A stretch of 64,000 nucleotides of DNA from Rhipicephalus microplus (Eukaryota > Arthropoda > Arachnida > Ixodida > Ixodidae). The stretch covers positions 3,857,501-3,921,500 of the forward strand of contig NW_027464588.1 in NCBI RefSeq assembly GCF_043290135.1. Reading direction: 5' to 3'. Shown here piece after piece: positions 20,310 to 29,789 of this stretch. The position numbers and the translations under genes were made by a program. Under the pieces are notes generated by a model that made no database searches, was not told where the DNA came from, and saw only the letters and a list, made by a program, of their open reading frames with translations. Within the stretch, counting starts at the first letter, position 1; each line of letters starts with the position of its first letter.

Positions 20310-21062
20310 TTTTGAGCTTTGCACACATCTCCTCTGGTTAAATGCATTGCGTTCATATTGACCTTAGATAACGTCGACCATTCTCGGCCCTTGACACCGA
20401 CCACCATTGAAACAGGGGGATTTTTGCCTCCATTCCTCTTCCACTTGCTGAACGTCCTTGTTTCGACGTTTTTCTCCTAATTTACTCTTTCCACTTTTCG
20501 TTGGAATCTTGAACTTTCCTTGCTCCGTGAATACTGCCATTGTATAAGCCGGACAACAGATGTTAGCATGAATTTTACTATTCAAATACCCCAAAAATAA
20601 AGCTACCAAATTTCAACCTGCACCTCCGGACCGCTAATGCTACTGCCATTGTCGAAGAACAACGTAGCAGTAGCACATGTTAGAGCTTCATATTGAACCA
20701 GAGATTGACGGACTACTAGCTCAGTACTTCTTGTGTCTTTGCCACGAGGCTATTTAATGGGTAAGCTCTTATGTAGGTTCATGTAAAGCGAAAACCACCG
20801 ATGGCCTTTTTATAGCTTCTTGTAGCGGCATACATTTGTTACTCCTAGCCGTTGTAGTAGTGTGTAACAAATATAACATTTTGACCTCCAAGGTGGTACC
20901 GGTGAGAGATTTCTTCTGTGCGCTGTTGAACAATAAAAGATTGTGCCTAATGTACATCCCAATGGCTGCTGAGGGGGAATGAGAGACAGGGAAATTCGGC
21001 TTTTAGTTAACGCGCACGCTGCGAATTATTTATTGTTCAACAACGCACAGAAGACAAGAAGG
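20310..21062. other. Gmr-C interval with no recognised gene, holding a long inverted repeat
   Basis: Expected to hold Gmr-C Gag end and protease, but no frame matches a family I know. An 81-residue minus frame at 20609-20364 is unassigned; it is rich in Lys and Gln and has four scattered Cys. At 20912-20937 and 21029-21054 stand 26-bp arms (TCTTCTGTGCG.TGTTGAACAATAAA and its complement) that differ at one base by eye and enclose 91 bp, possibly a small foldback element. Confidence 0.5.
20912..21054. repeat. Inverted repeat, 26-bp arms
   Basis: Arm 1 is 20912-20937 and arm 2 is 21029-21054. They are reverse complements except at one central position (CGC against CGT). The 91-bp loop holds GCTGAGGGGGAATGAGAGAC. 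No target duplication is evident. It could be the termini of a MITE-like element or a locally formed foldback. Confidence 0.8.
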
Positions 21063-21650
21063 GTTGCTACGTTAAACTCGCTGGGCGTAACCTGCTAGGT
21101 TTTAGTAAGGTTTAGCGAGCGTTGGGCCGCAGTGCCATGAATACAGTGAACTAGTATATACCATGAACTCGAGATGGTTAAAGGTGGGAAATAGACACGA
21201 AGCACAAGCCCCATGAAAGTGTGCGTGTGCCTCCTCTCACTCAGTCCTTGGAATGTCCGCGGGATGGCGGTGCTTCTATATGAGGAATATATAATGAAAA
21301 GATGCGAGATAGTGGTACTTGGAGTGTTGAATAGGTGGACGAACGGACACACAGACAGATGCAAGGACGGACGCATGGATGGATGCACGGACGGACGCAC
21401 GGATGGATGCACGGACGAATGGACGCATAGACGAACGCAGGAGCGGATGCATGGACGAACACAGGGACGGACACACAGATGGGCGTGCGGACGCACGAAC
21501 AGACGCACACATGGACGGGCGAATGGACGCACAGGTGGCCACGCAGACGCACGCATGGACAGACGGAAGCAAGAACGAATGGACGGACGGATGCTTCGCC
21601 CCACTATCCATCATTCACTCCGTGGATATGCTGCCACTTTTTGTGGATAC
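21063..21650 (-). repeat. CCGT-core dispersed repeat, copy 2 (inverted)
   Basis: Reverse partner of 15969-16571. It has the GGGCGTAACCTGCTAGG arm at the low end, a degenerate GGAC/GGAT tetranucleotide core (about 21340-21600) and the CGTGGATATGCTGCC arm at the high end. The pair is inverted across 4.5 kb within Gmr-C. Confidence 0.85.
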
Positions 21651-21789
21651 CTTAGTATCGTGTCCTAGCTTATGGCAATATCCACATTAAGGTTGTTTAA
21701 GCTTAATTCGGCAATTTGAGGCCCTGTGACTAGCTTGACAAGATAGAAGACACTTTATCGTCATTTTCATGGATAAGCCTTCGCTCTTT
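21651..21789. other. Degraded Gmr-C Gag downstream region
   Basis: No domain recognised. It lies between the Gag SCAN-like segment and the inverted CCGT-core repeat. Confidence 0.4.
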
Positions 21790-22605
21790 ATCGTGATACC
21801 ACTATTCTATAATATGCCACAAAACATGAGCAAGTTACGCTGTCATTTTGCTTCTGAAAAATCATCAGCGGCTTCTGCCATGTGTTAAAGCTTGTTCTGA
21901 TTTTTTTTTGACGGAAAAACATCGGAAGTCTTGATAGCAGTTGTGACATTCCACAGACACTTTTAGATTTGGCAGTGCCAAATGCTTTTGTTTGTCTTTC
22001 AGATATACACTCACCGATCAAATAAACCCAACGACTCACAGCGTGTTGTTTTCCGGTCTCACCCTTTTGGGGCTTGCTTTGAGAAACTTCTCCAGGTAGC
22101 GATCGGCCGTAAACCGAAAGCGTTGAAGCAAAGCTAATTTCGCGTCATTATAGTCGAGTTAATCTTCAGAAGACAGCCGTACATAGACTTGTGAGGCCTT
22201 CCACTCAAAGATAAGCTTAGGGCTGTGGCCCATTTTCTTCTCCACTAGTTTTTTCAGGTGGTGACGTTCCCAAACGTTTTTAGGTTTGAACCCAAATTGT
22301 TGAGGTTTTCATTAAATTGCGGAATTAGGCAGTGAAGATTCTCGTTGAAAAAAGCATTCCCTCCAGATCCTCGGTCAGCTATTCTCGCCTTGCTACGATT
22401 GCCTTCTAATTTCACAAATTTAACTGGAACTTCACATTTTTCTTGCTTGTTTCTTCTAGTTCGAGCAGCCCCTCTCTTGCTTCGCGCTCTGCTGCTCGCT
22501 CACGTCGAGCCCGTGCGCCTTCGCATCTAACCGCACCTTCGGCCTTTCATAATCAAGCCTGACGCGCTCGGCGAAAACAGCTAGATCTCCTCATTCGGTT
22601 GCCAT
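21790..22605 (-). pseudogene. Gmr-C Gag with SCAN-like segment
   Basis: An ATG at 22605 opens MATE then a stop, followed by the charged N-terminal region (FAERVRLDYERPKVRLDAKA), a capsid-like middle (HCLIPQFNENL and LALLQRFRFTADRYLEKFLK) and SRWVYLIGECISERQTKAFG onward to about 21800. This is the layout of the long, Glu/Arg-rich Gag of tick Gmr1-like Gypsy elements, whose later part is related to the SCAN domain. Gag forms the particle in which reverse transcription occurs. Several stops and shifts are present. Confidence 0.72.
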
Positions 22606-23226
22606 ATTCTTAATACGCCTACCGCTAACAATACTATAACAATAACGGCTTTGTGGTGACGTAGCGGACTCCAATTTGTTATTAAAATATACATTTAAAT
22701 AACCCATTACCCGAAGAGAAAGCCTCAGAACTAAGAAACGAAGCCATTTATAACAAAACAAATAAGTAGAAACATTAGGCATAATGAAGGAAACAAGAGT
22801 TGAAGTTAGAACGTACACATTGAGCATAAGCAGGCAAACTAAAACGTGCCCTCTACGTTGTCCCACTTTAACGTTTGTGATAATAAGTAGTCACCTGTGG
22901 CATTAATAGTGGCAGTGGCTTGATGTGTTGAAACGGCGGACGCTCACGATAGCTCAGCAGCTGGAGTTGCACGCTAACAAGCACGTCAGAGCTTAACGGA
23001 AGACGAGGTAATTTTGCACTAACAAGAACAGCGGCTGCTTTCCAATTGTGATGCAGGTTCATTTTAATAATCATAAGAGCTCTCAAGGTTCGGACCTATA
23101 AGAGTCTTATTGGAGGCCAAAGCCGTTTGGTTTTTAACAATGTCTACACAAAAAGCCAAATGAAAAAGTAAAGACATGAAAATCCCCACAATACCGAAAC
23201 ACTTATTGACTGCATGCGGTAAACCC

Positions 23227-23791
23227 TGTGGGTGTGCTGACACCCCCTATAAAGTTGTTTGCGCTGCGTGGTGCACGTGTCTCGCCCAAAAGCCGCATTT
23301 TGGGTTACAACCACCGGGCGGTAGGTGGCCTTCTGTTCGCGTTGACCGCCACTGTCATCAACATGGTATTGCACTGGCGGTGACCCCTGGCGGAAGGCAA
23401 GCCTTCGTAGCGGGTGAGAGTTGAGTGAGTCTCCCCTGCACGTGGCGGTTGCCACGAACCGTTGTCTCTAGCATACAGGTCCTCGGTGAGTGGAACCACA
23501 GGCTACACGTCGAGGATCCTCGTGGTAAGTCAAGGGTTGGTGACGCCACCTTGGGTATGTTATTAGGTTGTCATGTTATTGTGTGTTTGTCGTGTTATTG
23601 TGTTTGTCATGGAGTGTATAGTAATATTGTGTAAGGTTGATACCGAGTGATGTAGCGATTCGGGGGACGGTATTGTCGTTCAGAAGTAGTTAAATAAATA
23701 TGTGTGTACTGTTTGGTTTGTACCGACTTCGTCTGCTGTGTCCATTCACTCTAAGAGCGTGGCGTGGCGCTCGCCAATACGAGACCCCACA
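23227..23791 (+). repeat. 5' LTR of LTR-H
   Basis: It opens TGTGGGTGTGCTGACACC, holds TTAAATAAATATG (possible polyadenylation signal) near 23690 and ends GAGACCCCACA. It matches 25022-25679 throughout except for the extra block in that copy. Confidence 0.88.
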
Positions 23792-25021
23792 CTGGCTGTC
23801 CAACGTGGAGCTTTTGAAGTATCAGACGCCAGTTCTCGCGGTTCGGTACAATCTTTGTTAGAACTGGGCTAGAGTGGGCCTAGCGGGACTTCTTTGCTAG
23901 CGTCGGTAGTGTGCTTTGTTGAGAGTGAGGAGAGCGGTAATGGCGACGTGTTTAAACTTGTCGGCAGGTTGTTTTTTTTTCTGCTTGCAAATGTTTTTTT
24001 GTTAGTTTGCAAGAACGCTGTTGAGTTAGGACGAGAGTCATCCGGTCTGCATCCTGATGTGAGCAAGGCCTATAGCACGTGGATTGCAGGCCGAGCCCGA
24101 AGCGAATCAGTACGGAAGCCTTGTGAGTGGTCTGCTTTTCTATAAATAGCTTCTTCTATCTCTTTCGGCTCAGGGAGCCGGGCGTTGTTGCTGTCTGGTA
24201 TTGCGGCTCGACGCCGGGGCATCGTAACACCGTCCGGGGTGGTGGACGCCGATCGCTCGGTAAGCTGCTTGGTGCCACGAGCGATAGGGCCACCTCAGTG
24301 GATGTCTCCTTGCGGCTGCCTCGTCTGCGTCTAGGCTGAGTGCTGGGTGAATGCCGGTTGTTGTCGAGCGACTTATTAAGCCTAAGGCTCCACGCAGCCG
24401 CCTGTCGCACGTGGCACAACCAGAAAGATCGTGGCGTCGAAGTGTTGCACTCTGCTTCCATAATTTTTTTATCTTGCGATGCATGAGTTATGAAAAGTGA
24501 TTTTTGTTTAGTTTGAATGGGTGTCTCGGCTGCCGCCGATGTATTAACTAGCTGCACTGACCGACGTCCCACGTGGGTGAAAAGCCCGAAGCTCGCTTCC
24601 CTAGGCCCTGCTCCATTGTATCTTTCGAGTGTTGTGGAATGTACGCATCGGGAGTGTTGTAAGTCACGGCTCGCTGTCATCCGCACATCTTCAACGCCGC
24701 TGACCAGGAATGCGGTCGCAAGGACGGGCTATGGAAATGCCTGGGACCTGCGCAACTGGCTGCAGTCCGGCGCCCTCGAAGGTGCTGGTCGCAACCGGAA
24801 GACGTTTCGGCACGAGTGACAGTTCATCGCGCCGACGACAACGTTGCTGTTGCGGGACCGGTACCAAGGTGAAGTTGAGCCGGGCAGTGGAGCAGTGCAG
24901 ACCGGCGACGGTGTCGTGGTGCGCGGACATTATTAAGGGACATGTTTTGCAATTTTTTGTTAGAGCTTGTGCAGAAGATTTCTTTGTTTTTCGGAATATG
25001 GCTTGAATTAAGTTTGGGAGA
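23792..25021 (+). other. Interior of LTR-H, no gene recognised
   Basis: No Gag, protease, RT or integrase motif is visible on the plus strand. A 176-codon minus-strand frame (24686-24156) is open but antisense to the element, Arg/Ser/Thr-rich and without a recognisable domain. I treat the interior as non-coding cargo. Confidence 0.55.
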
Positions 25022-25679
25022 TGTGGGGGTGCTGAGACCCCCTGTAACGTTGTTTGCGCTGCGTGGCGCACCTGTCTCGCCCAAAACCACAATTCGGGTT
25101 ACAACCACAGGGCGGTAGGTGGCGCTGTGTTCGCGTTGATCACCACTATCATCATCATAGTGTAGCAATGGTGGTGACTCCTGGCGGAAGGCAAGCCTTG
25201 GTGGCGGGTGAGAGTTGAGCGAGTCTCCTCTGCGCATGGCTGTTGCCGCGAATGGTTGTCTCTAGGAAATAGGTCCCCGGTGCGTGGCACCCCAAGCTAC
25301 GCGTCGGAGGCCTCGTGGTAATTTAAGCGTTGGTGAAGCCGCCTTGGGCGCGTTATTGTGTTTGTCATGGTATTGTGTGTTTGTCGTGTTATTGTGTTTT
25401 TCATGGAGTGTAGGGTAATATTGTGTAAGGTTGATAACTATTGATGTAGCGAATCGGCGGACGATATCGTCATTTTAAATAGGTTAATATATGTATGTTG
25501 TTGAACGTAAACATTCGACAGAAGTCTGTCTGAATGGGTGTGAAACTGGAAGATGAATAATCAAAACTTTTGGATGGAGTCTAAATCATCTCCCATGTGT
25601 TCGGTTTGTAACGACCGCGTCTGCTGAGTCCATTCACCCCAAAAGCGTGGCGTGGCGCTCGCCAATACCAGACCCCACA
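25022..25679 (+). repeat. 3' LTR of LTR-H
   Basis: Partner of 23227-23791 with an extra segment of about 85 bp near 25500-25590 (contains GAACGTAAACATTCGACAG) that is absent from the 5' copy. Confidence 0.88.
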
Positions 25680-26059
25680 ACCCTTATTTAATAAAAACAA
25701 ATGACCAAGTTGATCCAACCAAACTACTCTATCCTAACGCGGGTGACCGGTGGAGTGGTGAAAGATGAGAGTTCAGTCTCACCAGCGAGTTAAGGTTCGC
25801 AACGATGAACAAACCGGAAGGCAGTGGCTCCGGGTTCAGGACGTGGGGTGGCTGGTGATGAAGGAACGCTGGCTGCTGGTGATGCATCGAGAAACGAGGG
25901 CCAACCAGGCCAAGCAGCCGGGCGCAACTCTCGGGCTGACACGCCCATGGTTGTTGCTCGCCTGCCTTCGAAGATCAGGTCCAACACCAGACGGACCATC
26001 TTGAATGTTCGTTCTTGTGACCACCTTCCGCGAGCCACGTCCTCTTCGAACTCCCCTGC

Positions 26060-26078
26060 TCTTTTATACTCAGGCTTC
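26060..26078 (-). promoter_or_regulatory. TATA box of the solo LTR
   Basis: Minus strand CTGAGTATAAAAGAGCAGG. A strong TATA match placed mid-LTR, as expected at the U3/R boundary. Confidence 0.55.
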
Positions 26079-26992
26079 TGCTTTAGCTCCGACCCACTTG
26101 TATCATCCTGATTGGCGATTCGGCACCTTGGGGGCACCCAGCCAGTGGGCCATAAAATTTCTTTCGCGACTTCGCATTGGGCCACTAGCACGTCGATTCA
26201 TCGCGCCACAAGCTCTCGCGCTCGACCTTACTTTGACATTATCTTCAGCTTCCACCACAGTACGCACGCGTTCTTCAATACTTTCCTGTAGCTCACTTCT
26301 CTTAGGCACACATTTCAAACGCGCACTTGAATGATCACACTGACGCTGGCTTGTTCCGAGGAAGTGAACGCCACCCGAAAGGTTCCAACCTCCACGGGTG
26401 CTTTGTTACCAGAGTCGAGGACTGCACATTTGGGACGTCAAAAAACCCACCTTTAACAGTCACGGGCAGTACTAACAAAGGTTATGTACCTTCAAGAATA
26501 CCCTGGGCAGCTGGAGCGACGCTGCGTTTGTCTTACTTCACGCGTTAGGGTCCGGAACCCAACACTTCCGTCATGCGATACCAACGATCTTCCCTCTAGC
26601 CTGCTCGATAACGTCCTGCCCTTGACTTGTCTGTTTGTTTGTTGCCTGTGAAAACTAACACATACTCACTCGGCAACTGTCTCCTCCTTTTTCTTCTTCT
26701 TGGTGTCTTCTTCCCATTCATGTTCATAAAGGCCGAGGCCATGCATTCTTTCGCGCTAACTTTCTCTTTTTTTTCAGTGGGTGGCAGTTTTGCGCGCGAC
26801 ATTTCGCACCGACGTCATCGCCACCTGTCGACTCTCCACCACTCAATCAAAAAACACCGCTGCCTTCACCTCCGAGCACGTTCTACAGGACACCACGGTG
26901 CCACAACGCTTCACAAACAGAACCGCGTCACTATACTACACCGCAATGCTCGGCATGATGTCCCTACAGCTGACACTTTGTAGTTTCTCGCA

Positions 26993-27055
26993 GGCTAGCA
27001 AGGACATAGGAAAAGTACTACTGACCCCAATTCACACGTCACCCAATACGTAAAA
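26993..27055 (+). pseudogene. Gypsy-D integrase finger, middle piece
   Basis: The plus frame reads LART, stop, EKYY, stop, PQFTRHPIR, equivalent to RTxxRIxEKYYWPxLTxxVxxYV of the Gypsy integrase finger. It continues across TM147-D into KTCRECQ at 28850. TAAAA at 27051-27055 is the target duplication of TM147-D. Confidence 0.8.
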
Positions 27056-28714
27056 AATTGGCATCATCCCACGTACAGTGGAAATCGATGATATTGCGAA
27101 GCACGAATAGGAAATGTTGATGTGTCACATTATAATCACCACAACGTTACGAGTTGGAGGTAAACGATGCCGTTAATGACTTCCGTGTCAAGTTAATCAT
27201 GTTTGAATGTGTTGTTTACCTTTGTAATCTATTCACGTCACGTGATACCAAAGTTAGAATATGTTGAGCTAGTGAAACGGCCGCGAGCACGCTATGAGCA
27301 TGATATGTTGCCATAATCTTACATAACACGCGTGTCAGGAGAATCATGTTTGCACCAGTCATATACTGCGTCATTCACTGACATCACGTAACACCAAATT
27401 TGGTATATGTAGAGCTAGAGAAACGGCCGCAAGCGCATCATGAAGGGCCCAATATACTTCAATTTAGCGTTGACGCGCACGCACCTAGGGCACAGCGACG
27501 CCACGTTAGCAAAACGCGAGCACTCTATAGTCTGACGCCAGGCGCGACCAGCGTTCATTGGCGCGGCCCAACGGCAACCAGCGCGAAATGCGACATGCTG
27601 CATTTCGTGCCGATGCGTTACCCTGAAAATACTGCGTCTCCCTTTTTTTATGGCGGAGGGATGCCGGACGCACTAAAACGCACATGCGTCAAAGGGACGC
27701 AACAAGGCACGCCTGCGAGCATATGGCGGGACCGGTGCCTGGCGTGGCAGTGCCGGCATGACGGGACGAAATGAACGCCGGCGAAAAAGCGCACCGCATC
27801 ACGTCGCAATGTAATGGCAGCTTGACTGTGGCGTGTAGTCATGTTCTCACATGACACGCATCTCGTGATAATCATGTTTTTACCAGTCACATACATTCGT
27901 CATCCATTGGCGTCATGTAATACCAAATTTGGCATATGTGAAGCTCCCGAACGGGCCGTGAGCGCATCATTTGTGTGGCCTGTAGTGATGTTGTTACATG
28001 ACACGCACATGTCGCGATTATCATGTTTGGATGGGTCATTTACCTATGTCCTCCGGTCGCGTCCCGTAATACCGAGTTTGGTACAAGTGAAGCTAGCGAA
28101 ACGGCTGCCAGCGCATCATGAGCGTGGCTTGTACTCATGTTGTTTCATGATGCGATCTCACAATTACATGTTACCACCAGTCACATACCTTCACATAAAA
28201 CTGTGAAGTGCCGCTGTCTGTCAGTGCCGCTGTCTGTCTCCTTCTTTTTCTTGTCTCTCGTTTTTGGCGCTGTTTTTTATGTGAATCATGTCGTACCAAC
28301 TCGCCCAAGCAACCACGTTAGCTACTCACATACCTTCGTCATTCATTCACGTACTGTAACACCACATTTGGTATATGTGACGCCAGCGAAACGGCCGTGA
28401 GCGCTATATGAGCGTGGCATGTAGTCATGCTGTTTCATGACCCGCATACCATGATTTTTATGTTAAGGTCTGTCGCTTGTGTTCGTCATGCAATCATGCC
28501 ATACCATACAAGTTTTTCAACATTCCATGCAAACAAAACCACCGCAAGAGTGGCAGGACAATGAAATGTAAATCATGACATTCATAACATCCACGTTACA
28601 TTTTCATGTTATGACCAGTCAAATATGTTCAACATACAGTCATGTTATGCCATACTAAGTCTGGTATCGATACCATTATCGAAACATCCAGGAGGGCTAG
28701 AAGTTGTAGGCAGC

Positions 28715-28746
<32 letters not shown>

Positions 28747-28849
28747 CAGATAGATAGATAGACAGATAAATAGATAGATAGATAGATATATAGATAGATA
28801 GATAGATACGCTCAAAGTTGCCGAAGTTCGCTAAGAATTGCTTCGCTAT
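27056..28849 (+). mobile_element. TM147 element copy D, complete with 5-bp target duplication
   Basis: Left arm AATTGGCATCATCCCACGTAC, GATATTGCGAAGCACGA, a monomer array, GC-rich module (about 27440-27830), more monomers to about 28690, a GATA tract (28711-28808) and right arm CTAAGAATTGCTTCGCTAT. TAAAA flanks it at 27051-27055 and 28850-28854. Joining at one TAAAA restores the codons for IRKTCRECQ of the Gypsy-D integrase, so both ends are fixed. Length is 1.8 kb. No protein-coding gene is credible. It is the best reference copy. Confidence 0.85.
28711..28808 (+). repeat. GATA microsatellite of TM147-D
   Basis: Interrupted GATA/GACA units immediately before the right arm CGCTCAAAGTTGCCGAAG. 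Confidence 0.95.
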
Positions 28850-29770
28850 TAAAACCTGCCGAGAGTGTCAGTGATGGAAGTCACCGCGAACCATGCCAGC
28901 TAGACTACTACAAGCCATGGAGCGGCCTCCATGACCGTTACAGCATATCGGCATAGACTGGAACGATTTCCGACGTCGAATTCAGGAAAAAAATGGATTG
29001 TCGTAGCTTCTGATTACCTCAGCCGCTACGCCGAAACAAAGGTGCTGTCTAAAGGCAGTGCAACGAAGGTACCAATCATTCACAGAGAACATCGTCCTGC
29101 ATCATGGTGAACCAGAGATTCTCATTAGCGACAGAGGTACGGCCTTCACTGCAGAGTTACCTCATGTGATCTTGGTACACAGTCAGACAAGTCTCCACCG
29201 GACGACACAGTGCCACCCAAAAACCAACAGTCTCACCGAGTGGCTAAAGAAGACCATCGCCGACATGCTGGCTGTGTATGTCGACGTCAAACTCCAATTA
29301 CGTGAGTGGGATGCCATCTTTCCGTACATGACTTTCGAACTTGACACGGCAGTGCAGGAGACGATGCAGATGTCACCATACTAATTAGTCTACGAAAGGC
29401 AGCCGTCGAGGACGCTCGACGGTGTGCTGCCAGATGTAGCTGACGAAGAAAATCTCGATGTGACTGTCAACCATTAGCGCGCTGTACTAGCACGACAACT
29501 ATCCCGCCTCTAGATTAAGAACGAACACACAATCCATAATCGCCTTTACAACCTTCGACGACGCTTCGCGGAATACCAATCGGTGAATGTGTTTGGGTGG
29601 GGACACGGATACGCCAAGCTGAAGTGAGTGAAAAACTTGTGCGACGGTACTTTAAAAGGTATAGAGTACTTTGACCTCTCAGCTACTCGACTACGAGGTT
29701 GTACCAGACGGCATCACGAGCCCTGAACTCGTTCAAGTGCCTGAAGCCGTATTACGCACGTTCACGAAAC
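28850..29770 (+). pseudogene. Gypsy-D integrase core and C-terminus
   Basis: The frame reads KTCRECQ (finger Cys pair), a stop, then the core: WIVVASDYLSRYAETKVLS, HHGEPEILISDRGTAFTAEL (second catalytic Asp), NSLTEWLKKTIADMLAVYVD (Glu box, normally NGLTERxNKT) and FELDTAVQETMQMSPY. Later parts (ELVYERQ-equivalent, LDGVLPDVADEENLDVT, VWVGTRIRQ, LDYEVVPDGIT) are readable with shifts. The first catalytic Asp segment is altered to GIDWNDFRRR. The longest open frame is 29058-29384. It is dead. Confidence 0.88.
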
Positions 29771-29789
29771 TAAGAACTATATCATTTGT

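Larger units (their letters stand above)
23227..25679 (+). mobile_element. LTR-H: non-autonomous LTR retrotransposon
   Basis: Direct repeats 23227-23791 and 25022-25679 start TGTGGG and end CCCCACA. ACCC flanks both sides (23223-23226, 25680-25683), a 4-bp target duplication. CTGGCTGTCCAACGTGGAGC after the 5' LTR looks like a primer site of the lysine type (TGGCGCCCAACGTGGGG) with changes. GTTTGGGAGA before the 3' LTR is a polypurine tract. The 1.23 kb interior has no Gag or pol I can recognise; long antisense frames are compositional. The 3' LTR has about 85 extra bp near 25500-25590. Confidence 0.87.
23047..26339 (-). mobile_element. Solo LTR inside the Gmr-C LTR, itself split
   Basis: The insert starts TGTGATCATT on the minus strand at 26339 and ends GCATCACA at 23047, so TGTGAT/ATCACA ends are inverted. 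Without the inner element it is about 840 bp. On the minus strand it has a TATA box (GAGTATAAAAGAGC, about 26070), a downstream R/U5-like region and ATTAAATAA near 25690, a promoter-then-polyadenylation layout of an LTR. No internal region remains, hence solo LTR. A clear target duplication is not seen. Confidence 0.6.
9285..26992 (-). mobile_element. Gmr-C: Gypsy element, Gmr1-like order, carrying nested inserts
   Basis: Two long direct repeats with the same sequence (9285-10403, and 22677-26992 once its inner insert is removed) bound a minus-strand element. From its 5' end it reads Gag (22605-21790), integrase (18529-17121), RT (17110-16845 and, after inserts, 11400-10966), RNase H (10811-10449), then the 3' LTR. 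Integrase lies before RT and RNase H is last, the order of Gmr1-like Gypsy elements. Inserts are a CR1 LINE, two CCGT-core repeats, TM147-C and an LTR within the 5' LTR. Protease is not recognised. No target duplication is visible; the outer Gypsy frame lacks about 40 bp at the join. Confidence 0.72.
22677..26992 (-). repeat. 5' LTR of Gmr-C, split by another LTR
   Basis: Two parts, 22677-23046 and 26340-26992, align in order with the 3' LTR (9285-10403). The break lies between GCGGCTGCTTTCC and GGCTTGTTCCGAGG, which are contiguous at 9646-9676. The minus-strand start is TGCGAGAAACTAC at 26992. Confidence 0.7.

Noticed and set aside
20364..20609. 81-codon minus frame (Lys/Gln-rich) as a host gene exon
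   Set aside because: No splice context, no family match I know, and it lies inside Gmr-C. Kept only as unassigned sequence.
24156..24686. 176-codon open frame on the minus strand
   Set aside because: Antisense to LTR-H, low-complexity Ser/Thr/Arg-rich, overlapped by other open frames, with no recognisable domain.
27051..28854. Classifying TM147 as a Helitron/HINE
   Set aside because: Architecture fits, but 5-6 bp duplications at two independently fixed insertion sites do not. Left open rather than asserted.
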